Shown: in pieces, positions 1-5,418 of the stretch
Layout of the letters: each line of letters opens with the position of its first letter
Position numbering within the stretch: position 1 is the first letter of the stretch
Assembly (NCBI GenBank): GCA_001783035.1
Contig: MFQK01000045.1
Span: 7,304-14,114, forward strand
DNA from: Candidatus Magasanikbacteria bacterium RIFCSPLOWO2_02_FULL_44_11
GTDB taxonomy: Bacteria; Patescibacteriota; Patescibacteriia; Magasanikbacterales; GWA2-37-8
DNA: 6,811 nucleotides
Reading direction: 5' to 3'
Notes under the pieces: generated by a model
What the model was told of the DNA's origin: nothing
Database searches by the model: none
The model's input: the letters and a program-made list of their open reading frames with translations, nothing else
Translations under genes and position numbers: made by a program

Positions 1-54
1 GCATAAAAATAAAACCTCCATATATAAGGATGTGTATATCTTTTTTATACCAAA
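1..54. other. Left-edge intergenic sequence with a possible minus-strand start
   Basis: This short AT-rich stretch lies downstream of the smc stop codon. I see no convincing smc terminator here, only a weak 5-bp GTATA/TATAC stem at 34-50. On the minus strand, GGAGG (complement of 15-19) lies 10 bases before an ATG (complement of 2-4), so a further minus-strand gene may begin at position 4 and leave the window at once. Only one codon is visible, so no product can be proposed. Confidence 0.3.
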
Positions 55-3000
55 TTAGGCGTGAGTTTTAGTCGGCTCGTCGTAGTGGGGCACGTCTTCG
101 ATTTTGACGCTAAGAAGTTTTGAAATACCATCACCCTGCATAACGACTCCATAGAGCGCGTTGGCCGCATGCATGGTGACACGATTATGGGTGACAATAA
201 TAAATTGCGAATGGGTCGAAAGCTCTGATATAATGCGGGCAAAACGCTGCGTGTTGGCCTCGTCGAGGGCGGCTTCGACTTCATCGAGCACTACAAACGG
301 CGATGGATTGTGGTACAGAATTGCAGAAATGAGCGCGATCGAGGTGAGGGTGCGCTCGCCGCCGGATAACATATTCAAATATTTCACTTTTTTGCCTGGC
401 GGGTTGGCGAGGACTTCGATACCCGTTAAAATTTTATCTTTTTTCTTGGTTGGTTCAGCTGGCTGCCCTTCCATGGCTGCGGCTTCCTCGGCCGAGACAA
501 CAGTCCCATCCGGCAGAGTTATATCTTCGGCCGGCGGCTCGCCATAAATCTCTTCCAAATCGGCCGATCCACCGCCAAATAAAATCTTGAAATAGCGGTC
601 GAAATCTTTGCGGATTTTTTTGAAAGCGGTCGCGCGCCGTTTTTTCATCAAATCATCTAATTCTTCAATCATGGTCGTCAGGTCGGCCGTGGCTTTTTTC
701 AAATCATCGAGTTGCTTCATCAAGAAATCATATTTTTCTTTGGTGGCCGCGTGCTCTTTGACCACTTCTTCATCGATACCACCGATCAGGCTCAATTGGT
801 ATTTCAAATTTTCAATGGCCTTGGCCAAGATGTCGAGCCGACTTACATCTACTTTTATTTTCACCCGCTCGATAATCGAATGTAAAGAAATCTTCATATC
901 GCTCAACACTTCCTGTGCCAGATCTTCATGCTTCGTCTCGAGTTTAGCCGCTTCAATACGCAGGTCGTTTCGCTCCGCAATAATCGTGTTCACACTCCCC
1001 TGCTTCGCTTGCATTGTTTCTTGCAAAGAAAAAACGCGCTGCTTCTTGGCCTCTTCTTTGCGGTTATAATCTTCGATCTCATCGGCAATGACCTCGACGG
1101 CTTTCTCTAAAGTGGCCTTTTGTTTTTCCAAATTGGTTTTGGTCTTGGCTAATTTTTTCAATTGTTCGCCATACTCTTCGGGGCTGGCTTTCACGAGCGA
1201 CAGGTCGTGCACCAAGCGGGCGAGCTCGGCCTGGTTCTGATCAAACTGCCGCTGCACCAAGCTTGATTCCGTGGCCGCTGTCTTCGTTTGGATGGTCGCT
1301 TCCATAAGTTTGGCCTTGGCTGCTTCATATTCACGCTCCAAGTCGGCCAGATTATGGGTTTCAAGGGCGATAGCCGCTTGCAACTCGGCCAATTGGTCAT
1401 CTTTTGCCAGCGACAACTTAGAAAAAAAGCCGACTGTATTTTTTTTGTTGCGCCAACCGCCGCGCATAATGCCTTTCTGTTCGACCAAATCACCGTCGAG
1501 CGTGACCATCCGCGCGCGGCCGATCCCGAGACGCTCCGCAGCTTTCAAATTTTCGACCACGAGCGTATTTTCAAGCATCATGGAAAAAATATTGTCGAAT
1601 TTTTTATCAAAGCGCACCAGATCAATAGCTTTGCCAAGCACGCCCGGCTGGCCGACCATGGCGTTCAGGTCGCCATATGCTTGTCGCGGCTGAATCTTAT
1701 TGAGCGGTAAAAAAGTAGCGACGCCAAAACGATTTTCGCGCAAATATTCGATAGCCAAACGAGCCACCTGTTCATCTTCCACCACAATCGAAGAAAGATG
1801 CGCTCCGGCGGCGACTTCCAACGCCAGGCGACACTGGTCATCCACTTCACCAAGCTCGGCGACCAAGCCGTGCACCTTTCCAAATCGATTTTTGGCCTCG
1901 AGCACCGCTTTCACCGCTGTCAGCCCGCTCAATTCGCGATAGCTTTGTTCAGATTGGTCTTTAAACAATTCACTTTGAAGACGCGAAATTTTTAAACGAA
2001 GCTGAGTTTGTTCCGTGGCAATCGTTTCACCTTTCTTTTTTATGAGGTCCGCTTCTTTTTGCCGCTTCTCCGCTTCAATATTTGCCGTTTGTACTTGCGC
2101 TTTTAACCGCGCTTCGTTGTTTTTTAATTCTTCGATTTTACTTTCGAGCCAAGCTACATTCTGCTGGCCGGCTTGAGAATACTCGGTTTGCATCTGGCCG
2201 GCGATAATCGCGAGCTGGCGCTCGAGATCATTTTTGGCGCGCACTGTTTCCTGGTAGCGGGCTTGGAGCGTATCGAAAACTTCCTGGCGACTTGAACCAC
2301 GGGCGAGCTCGGCCAATTCGGCCTGTACTTTTTCGAGTTCTGAAAATGTATCGCGGTATTTCGCATCGGCGATCGCTAAACGCGCTTTCAGTTCATCGGT
2401 GTCCGCTTTATTTTTACTATAAATGGTAAAATAATATTCTTCCTGCGCGGCGACCAGTTTTGTTTCCACTTCCTGGCGCTGTTCCAATTTTTTGACTTGT
2501 TTAGTCAACATTCGTAAGCGCGGTTCAACTTCAGCGAGCAACACATCGGCTTGACGCATATTTTCGCCGGTGCGGTTGAGTTTCAACATGGCCTGATGTT
2601 GTTTGATCTGCTGTTCCTTAATCCCACAGGCTTCATCAAAAAATTCTTTGCGCTCGCTCGGACTCACGGTGAGCAATCGGTCGATCATGCCCTGGCTGAC
2701 AATACTGTAAGCGCCCTCGGCAAATTTGGCGCGAGCCAAAAGCAGATGGATATCGATCAAACGCACGGCGTTGTTATTCACCAGGTATTCACTTTCACCC
2801 GAACGGTAGAGGCGGCGCGTAATAATTATTTCCGGATAATCGAGCCCGGTATCTCCGCCGGTATTGTCTAATGTCATGATAACTTCGGCCACGCTCATGG
2901 CACCATGGCTCTCGGACCCGCTAAAGATGACATCCTCGCCCTTTTTGGCGCGGACCTGTTTCATACTTTGTTCCCCCATCACCCAGCGAATAGCGTCGGT

Positions 3001-3138
3001 GACATTTGACTTTCCCGAGCCATTGGGGCCGACAATTGCTGTAATACTAAAAAAACTATCCTTGGGAGGCAGGAAGTCGAGCGTTGTTTTATTAGCAAAG
3101 GATTTGAATCCCTGAATTTCGAGGCGTTTAAGATACAT
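55..3138 (-). CDS. smc: Chromosome segregation protein SMC (short-armed form)
   Basis: SMC is a cytoplasmic ABC-type ATPase that dimerises through its hinge, works with ScpA/ScpB and organises and condenses chromosomal DNA. With the start at 3138 the protein has 1027 residues. The N-terminal head carries Walker A GPNGSGKS (37-44) and the Q-loop SQG (148-150). An Ala/Glu/Lys/Gln-rich coiled coil runs about 172-398, the hinge about 399-562 and the return coil about 565-850. The C-terminal head has FGGG (854-857), signature LSGGE (924-928), Walker B FVVLDE (948-953), D-loop ALDE (957-960) and switch His984. The open frame extends 12 codons upstream, but MYLKRLEIQGFKSF is the usual SMC N-terminus and the promoter -10 box lies inside that extension, so 3138 is preferred. 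Typical bacterial SMC is near 1180 residues, so both arms are short here, while the C-head has an extra segment at about 861-901. No Shine-Dalgarno is visible. Confidence 0.97.
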   Translation of the reverse strand: MYLKRLEIQGFKSFANKTTLDFLPPKDSFFSITAIVGPNGSGKSNVTDAIRWVMGEQSMKQVRAKKGEDVIFSGSESHGAMSVAEVIMTLDNTGGDTGLDYPEIIITRRLYRSGESEYLVNNNAVRLIDIHLLLARAKFAEGAYSIVSQGMIDRLLTVSPSERKEFFDEACGIKEQQIKQHQAMLKLNRTGENMRQADVLLAEVEPRLRMLTKQVKKLEQRQEVETKLVAAQEEYYFTIYSKNKADTDELKARLAIADAKYRDTFSELEKVQAELAELARGSSRQEVFDTLQARYQETVRAKNDLERQLAIIAGQMQTEYSQAGQQNVAWLESKIEELKNNEARLKAQVQTANIEAEKRQKEADLIKKKGETIATEQTQLRLKISRLQSELFKDQSEQSYRELSGLTAVKAVLEAKNRFGKVHGLVAELGEVDDQCRLALEVAAGAHLSSIVVEDEQVARLAIEYLRENRFGVATFLPLNKIQPRQAYGDLNAMVGQPGVLGKAIDLVRFDKKFDNIFSMMLENTLVVENLKAAERLGIGRARMVTLDGDLVEQKGIMRGGWRNKKNTVGFFSKLSLAKDDQLAELQAAIALETHNLADLEREYEAAKAKLMEATIQTKTAATESSLVQRQFDQNQAELARLVHDLSLVKASPEEYGEQLKKLAKTKTNLEKQKATLEKAVEVIADEIEDYNRKEEAKKQRVFSLQETMQAKQGSVNTIIAERNDLRIEAAKLETKHEDLAQEVLSDMKISLHSIIERVKIKVDVSRLDILAKAIENLKYQLSLIGGIDEEVVKEHAATKEKYDFLMKQLDDLKKATADLTTMIEELDDLMKKRRATAFKKIRKDFDRYFKILFGGGSADLEEIYGEPPAEDITLPDGTVVSAEEAAAMEGQPAEPTKKKDKILTGIEVLANPPGKKVKYLNMLSGGERTLTSIALISAILYHNPSPFVVLDEVEAALDEANTQRFARIISELSTHSQFIIVTHNRVTMHAANALYGVVMQGDGISKLLSVKIEDVPHYDEPTKTHA

Positions 3139-3164
3139 GGCGGAACGATCAGAACAACACGGAA

Positions 3165-3193
3165 AGTATAGCATTGCGCCAATCCCTTGACAA
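3165..3193 (-). promoter_or_regulatory. Promoter of smc (extended -10)
   Basis: On the minus strand, TTGTCA (3188-3193) and TATACT (3165-3170) are separated by exactly 17 bases, each with 5 of 6 consensus matches. TGC directly before TATACT makes an extended -10. Transcription would start near 3158, leaving a leader of about 20 bases before the smc ATG at 3138. The -35 box overlaps that of the divergent nrnA promoter. Confidence 0.7.
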
Positions 3194-3215
3194 GCACTCT
3201 TTGACGCGATAGAAT
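3187..3215 (+). promoter_or_regulatory. Promoter of the DHH phosphoesterase gene
   Basis: TTGACA (3187-3192, perfect -35) and TAGAAT (3210-3215, 5 of 6) are 17 bases apart. The predicted start near 3222 leaves a leader of only about 12 bases before the ATG at 3234, with no Shine-Dalgarno, so translation would be of the short-leader or near-leaderless kind. Five bases of the -35 are shared with the smc promoter on the opposite strand. Confidence 0.7.
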
Positions 3216-3233
3216 GCTTAGCTCTCCAAAAAT

Positions 3234-4199
3234 ATGCATATAATTGCCCAACAAATCCATAACCATATCAAGCAGGCCAAGAAGGTCATGATCGTCCCCC
3301 ACCAGAATCCGGATGGGGACGCGATTGGCGCGGCCACCGCTTTCCTTGAATACCTGGCCGAACTCAACAAAGAGATCGTGATTTTTTGCGTGACACCGGT
3401 AACGGATAAACTGCACTTTGTCCCGCATAGCACGACTGTCATTACCGACCCGGCGATTTTCAAAGACTCGAGCGTTGATACTATTGTGGTGCTCGATTCC
3501 GGCGATTTACGTTACGCGGGTATCGCGACACATCTCGTCAACCATCCGGCGACGATTATTAATATCGACCATCACGCTACCAATGAACGTTTTGGTTCTT
3601 ATAATTTAGTCAACACGACTGCCGCTTCGACCACTGAAATTTTGTTTCATTTTTTTCGTGCTAACAGCATCCGCATCAACCCGCGTATGGCGACATCGCT
3701 TTTGACCGGCCTCACGACCGATACCGGAAATTTTTCAAACGCGGCCACGTCGGTGTCGGCTTTGGCGGTTGGCGGTGAGCTTATTCGTTCGGGCGGCAAT
3801 TATAATTTGATTAACAATGCCGTCATTCGCAATAAATCGGTTGAGTCGCTTCGATTGTGGGGTAAAGCCCTGCAACGACTAACAAAAGAACCGGACTATA
3901 ATATGGTATACACTTATGTGACGCGACAAGATTTGATTGAACACAAAGTTGATGACCAGGAAACCGAGGGTATTGCCAATTTTCTGAATAATTTGGAAAA
4001 TCCGGGTATTGTGCTGGTTCTTAAAGAAACCGCCAATGGGATGGTAAAAGGAAGCTTGCGGACGACGCGTAATGATATTGATGTGTCGCTCTTGGCCAAA
4101 CAATTAAACGGTGGCGGGCATAAAAAAGCGGCCGGCTTTACCGTGGGCAGTACGATTGAAGAAGTCGTAAAAAAAATTAAAATATTATTGAAAGCCTAG
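3234..4199 (+). CDS. nrnA: DHH-family phosphoesterase, NrnA-like oligoribonuclease / pAp phosphatase
   Basis: NrnA-type enzymes are Mn-dependent cytoplasmic phosphoesterases that degrade very short RNA oligonucleotides at the end of mRNA turnover; many also dephosphorylate pAp to AMP. The 321-residue product has the usual family length. Visible motifs are HQNPDGDAIGA (23-33), LDSGD (87-91), the DHH triad in NIDHHATN (110-117) and TTDTGNF (161-167). These provide metal ligands Asp27, Asp29, Asp88, His113, His114 and Asp163. The C-terminal DHHA1 substrate-binding domain has GSLRT (273-277) and GGGHKKAAGF (293-302). ATG at 3234 begins a normal N-terminus, and the promoter lies just upstream. No Shine-Dalgarno is seen. 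It diverges from smc, and its stop abuts the -35 box of the tRNA promoter with no terminator between, so some read-through into the tRNA is likely. Family assignment is firm; the exact substrate preference is inferred. Confidence 0.93.
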   Translation: MHIIAQQIHNHIKQAKKVMIVPHQNPDGDAIGAATAFLEYLAELNKEIVIFCVTPVTDKLHFVPHSTTVITDPAIFKDSSVDTIVVLDSGDLRYAGIATHLVNHPATIINIDHHATNERFGSYNLVNTTAASTTEILFHFFRANSIRINPRMATSLLTGLTTDTGNFSNAATSVSALAVGGELIRSGGNYNLINNAVIRNKSVESLRLWGKALQRLTKEPDYNMVYTYVTRQDLIEHKVDDQETEGIANFLNNLENPGIVLVLKETANGMVKGSLRTTRNDIDVSLLAKQLNGGGHKKAAGFTVGSTIEEVVKKIKILLKA

Positions 4200-4200
4200 C

Positions 4201-4229
4201 TTGACAAAAGCGATATTTTTATCTACCAT
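4201..4229 (+). promoter_or_regulatory. Promoter of tRNA-Asn
   Basis: A perfect TTGACA (4201-4206) begins one base after the nrnA stop codon. With a 17-base spacer the -10 position holds TACCAT (4224-4229), 4 of 6 matches. Transcription would start near 4236, four bases before the mature tRNA 5' end. Confidence 0.55.
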
Positions 4230-4239
4230 ATCCGCACTT

Positions 4240-4311
4240 TCCCGGGTAGTTGAGTGGTACAACGCCACGCTGTTAACGTGGATTTCGCTGGTTCGATCCC
4301 AGCCCCGGGAG
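4240..4311 (+). tRNA. tRNA-Asn (anticodon GTT)
   Basis: The 72-base cloverleaf is complete. The acceptor stem TCCCGGG (4240-4246) pairs with CCCGGGA (4304-4310). The D-stem GTTG/CAAC (4249-4252/4260-4263) encloses a loop with the conserved GG. The anticodon stem CCACG/CGTGG (4265-4269/4277-4281) holds the loop CTGTTAA with anticodon GTT at 4272-4274. The variable loop is ATTTC, and the T-stem GCTGG/CCAGC encloses TTCGATC. The discriminator G at 4311 is the usual one for tRNA-Asn. No CCA is encoded, so it must be added after transcription. The last 17 bases of the gene plus one more recur exactly at 4469-4486. Confidence 0.97.
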
Positions 4312-4312
4312 C
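4295..4312 (+). repeat. 18-bp direct repeat, copy 1 (tRNA 3' end)
   Basis: GATCCCAGCCCCGGGAGC covers the 3' T-arm, the acceptor strand and the discriminator of tRNA-Asn plus one base. The identical sequence recurs at 4469-4486, 174 bp away. The flanks differ (C/A before, T/G after), so the match is exactly 18 bp. A tRNA 3' end duplicated downstream is the classical footprint of site-specific integration. Confidence 0.85.
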
Positions 4313-4318
4313 TAAAAT

Positions 4319-4356
4319 AATATACGGCCTTTATGGCTGTATATTACTTTATTTTT
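4319..4356 (+). terminator. Hairpin terminator after tRNA-Asn
   Basis: AATATACGGCC (4319-4329) pairs with GGCTGTATATT (4335-4345) in an 11-bp stem with one G-U pair and a TTTAT loop. ACTTTATTTTT follows. This has the form of a Rho-independent terminator, although the stem is AT-rich. Confidence 0.7.
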
Positions 4357-4486
4357 GAGACTGGGATCGAACAGGAAGATGGAAAGAAACGTAGTTTCTT
4401 TCTTGCCGAGGAAAGCCCACGAAAACCCGAAGGTTTTCGTGAGAGGAGTCCGCAGGACGACGACCTGAGATCCCAGCCCCGGGAGC
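4357..4486 (+). ncRNA. Structured, tRNA-linked element of unknown class
   Basis: This segment has no credible protein but strong pairing potential. CTGGGATC (4361-4368) pairs with GATCCCAG (4469-4476). Inside it CAGG (4372-4375) pairs with CCTG (4464-4467). Within this two-part closing stem are three hairpins: GAAAGAAAC/GTTTCTTTC with loop GTA (4382-4402), CACGAAAACC/GGTTTTCGTG with loop CGAA (4418-4441), and GTCC/GGAC with loop GCA (4448-4458). The two long hairpins are perfect at 9 and 10 bp. The joining strands hold purine-rich GAGGAAAGCC (4408-4417) and AGAGGA. I do not recognise it as a known RNA class. It could be a small RNA, a palindrome-ended MITE-like mobile element, or an integration remnant. 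The folding is read directly from the sequence; transcription and function are inferred. Strand is given relative to the tRNA. Confidence 0.5.
4469..4486 (+). repeat. 18-bp direct repeat, copy 2 (att-like copy of tRNA 3' end)
   Basis: This is an exact copy of 4295-4312, here without the rest of a tRNA. It forms the right end of the structured element, and its first eight bases are the 3' arm of that element's closing stem. It fits either an attachment-site scar or a tRNA-mimicking end of a small mobile element. Confidence 0.8.
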
Positions 4487-4490
4487 GACT

Positions 4491-4565
4491 GTTAACCATT
4501 TTGGTTAATTTGACAGATAGGTTATCTTGTGATAACCTATTTTTATTATAGTTAATTTGGTTAAC
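4491..4565. promoter_or_regulatory. Candidate operator array upstream of the toxin-antitoxin genes
   Basis: Five copies of GGTTA(A/T)(C/T) lie in 75 bp. They are GGTTAAC on the minus strand at 4491-4497, GGTTAAT at 4503-4509, GGTTATC at 4520-4526, GGTTATC on the minus strand at 4531-4537 and GGTTAAC at 4559-4565. The first four form two inverted pairs. A perfect TTGACA (4510-4515) lies between the pairs. At 17 bases from it the -10 is only TAACCT, whereas TATTAT (4544-4549) or TATAGT (4547-4552) are better -10 candidates without a matched -35. The likely ligand is the HTH protein encoded just downstream, acting as an autorepressor; this is inference. Confidence 0.5.
4517..4547 (+). terminator. 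Perfect hairpin with T-run: terminator or operator dyad
   Basis: ATAGGTTATC (4517-4526) and GATAACCTAT (4531-4540) form a perfect 10-bp stem with loop TTGT, followed by TTTTATT. It could stop transcription coming from the tRNA and the structured element. Because its arms carry two of the repeated GGTTA half-sites, it may instead be, or also be, an operator dyad of the downstream module. Confidence 0.55.
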
Positions 4566-4582
4566 AATTTAGCCTAAATTAT

Positions 4583-4840
4583 ATGCAAAATAAGGCTTTT
4601 TTTACTGTTACCGAAGTCGCAAAAATGCTTAAAATTAGTCGAGTAGCGGTGTATAAGCGTATAAAAAAGGGAAAATTACGCGTGCAAAAAGCAGGGCGTA
4701 TTTTTTTGATACCTAAAGAAGAAATTGAACGATTGTCTATTGGCGGCTTATCCGATAAAACTAAGCAAAGTATTGATGCGGTGGTCGAAAAAGCTGTAAC
4801 AGAATACGGAGAAACATTTAAATTGCTGGGCAAAGAATAA
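4583..4840 (+). CDS. Excisionase/MerR-like HTH protein, probable antitoxin
   Basis: An 85-residue protein. Residues about 6-51 form a winged helix-turn-helix of the excisionase/MerR-like type: FFTVTEVAKMLKISRVAVYK contains the helix-turn-helix, and the RVQKAGRIFLIPKEEIERL stretch holds the wing and the following helix. The charged tail (about 57-85, ending in LLGKE) is a likely amphipathic helix that could contact the toxin. The toxin gene starts one base after this stop codon (TAA-T-ATG), so the two are almost certainly co-transcribed and probably translationally coupled. I infer that it neutralises the Doc-like toxin and represses its own promoter through the GGTTA repeats just upstream. 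No Shine-Dalgarno precedes the ATG. Codon and base use are more AT-rich than in smc, suggesting acquisition. It could alternatively be a leftover excisionase of a tRNA-targeting element, but the tight pairing with the toxin favours an antitoxin role. Confidence 0.78.
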   Translation: MQNKAFFTVTEVAKMLKISRVAVYKRIKKGKLRVQKAGRIFLIPKEEIERLSIGGLSDKTKQSIDAVVEKAVTEYGETFKLLGKE

Positions 4841-4841
4841 T

Positions 4842-5261
4842 ATGCATATCCCAACAATTATTGAAGTTGAATACGTAGCCCACGCGCTGGCGCAAGAACT
4901 CATGAGCTACAACGAACCAATCCCTGAATTTTCTACACGCTTTCCGGAAGTGTTAGAAAGCTGTTTAGCAACACCCTTTCAAGTGTACGGTGGCAGATAT
5001 ATCTATCCCGAGTTTTTAAGAAAAGCGGCCATGCTTTTTTATTTACTTATAAAAAACCACCCATTTAAAAATGGTAACAAACGTATAGCTGTGATGGTAT
5101 TGCTGTACTTTTTAAGTAAAGACAAAAAGTGGATTACTATTGATACTACGGCCTTATATAATTTTGCGGTGTGGGTAGCACATAGTCCAGCTGACTCAAA
5201 AGATGATGTGGTGAACGCGATTGTTAATTTTCTTAAGAAGAATGTTGTAAGCGAGGATTAG
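4842..5261 (+). CDS. doc: Doc/Fic-family toxin (death-on-curing type)
   Basis: A 139-residue Fic-fold protein. The catalytic loop HPFKNGNKRIA (73-83) fits the Doc signature HxFx(N/D)(A/G)NKR: His73, Phe75, Asn77, Asn79, Lys80 and Arg81 are all present. The Lys after GN, where AMP-transferring Fic enzymes have Gly (HPFxxGNGR), is typical of Doc, which phosphorylates elongation factor EF-Tu and blocks translation. Upstream, LESCLATPFQVYGG (38-51) and FLRKAAMLFYLLIKN (58-72) match the usual Doc helices before the loop. Length is close to that of phage P1 Doc (126 residues). No signal peptide or membrane segment is evident. It is the second gene of the module and ends before a bidirectional terminator. 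I see no typical Fic inhibitory motif (S/T-xxx-E-G/N) in the partner. Family and activity class are well supported; the EF-Tu target is inferred from the family. Confidence 0.9.
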   Translation: MHIPTIIEVEYVAHALAQELMSYNEPIPEFSTRFPEVLESCLATPFQVYGGRYIYPEFLRKAAMLFYLLIKNHPFKNGNKRIAVMVLLYFLSKDKKWITIDTTALYNFAVWVAHSPADSKDDVVNAIVNFLKKNVVSED

Positions 5262-5312
5262 AGCTCTTTACTCAAAATAATTATAACTTCATCCACTACC
5301 CCAAGCTCAATA

Positions 5313-5343
5313 AAAAACCACCGACCAATAGCCGGTGGTTTTT
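5313..5343. terminator. Bidirectional terminator between convergent genes
   Basis: AAAAACCACCG (5313-5323) and CGGTGGTTTTT (5333-5343) form an 11-bp stem with a 9-base loop. The T-run serves the plus strand (doc), and the A-run on the left becomes a T-run on the minus strand, serving the surface-protein gene that ends at 5419. A second, weaker stem-loop lies on the minus-strand side: CCGG/GCCGG arms around GTAAC/GTTAC, about 5348-5381. Nothing else is evident in 5262-5418. Confidence 0.85.
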
Positions 5344-5418
5344 CCTAGCCGGCTTTTGGTAACCAACGTTACTATGCCGGTAGCGAAATATATATCCTTA
5401 AGGGATTTTTCTCGATTT

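Noticed and set aside
161..2871. Several plus-strand open frames of 60-153 codons opposite smc
   Set aside because: They are antisense shadows of the smc codons, Ser/Arg/Ala-rich without domain motifs, and lack start signals.
3139..3174. Twelve-residue N-terminal extension of SMC from an upstream ATG at 3174
   Set aside because: The extension is not SMC-like, and the -10 box of the well-formed promoter lies within it, so that ATG would be upstream of the transcript start.
2979..3428. A 149-codon minus-strand open frame spanning the smc/nrnA intergenic region
   Set aside because: It overlaps two confidently identified genes in other frames, crosses both promoters, and has no family-like motifs. 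It is a shadow frame.
4408..4458. GAGGAAAGCC resembles the conserved RNase P RNA GAGGAAAG block, and AGGAGTCC-GCA-GGACGA resembles a hammerhead stem II
   Set aside because: The element is far too short for RNase P RNA and lacks its other conserved blocks. The hammerhead core CUGANGA and GAAA are not present on the proper sides of the stem. Only short similarities remain.
4469..4496. A second, broken tRNA gene (the T-arm/acceptor copy followed by CTGTTAAC, as in the anticodon loop)
   Set aside because: Only the last 18 bases of the tRNA are copied, and no 5' half, D-arm or anticodon stem is nearby. The 8-base CTGTTAAC match is in the wrong order and is better explained as one of the GGTTAAC half-sites.
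4333..4551. A 72-codon plus-strand open frame across the structured element
   Set aside because: Its ATG lies at the edge of the terminator loop, it has no ribosome-binding site, its highly charged sequence follows the hairpin arms, and it runs through the second hairpin. Secondary structure explains the sequence better than a protein.
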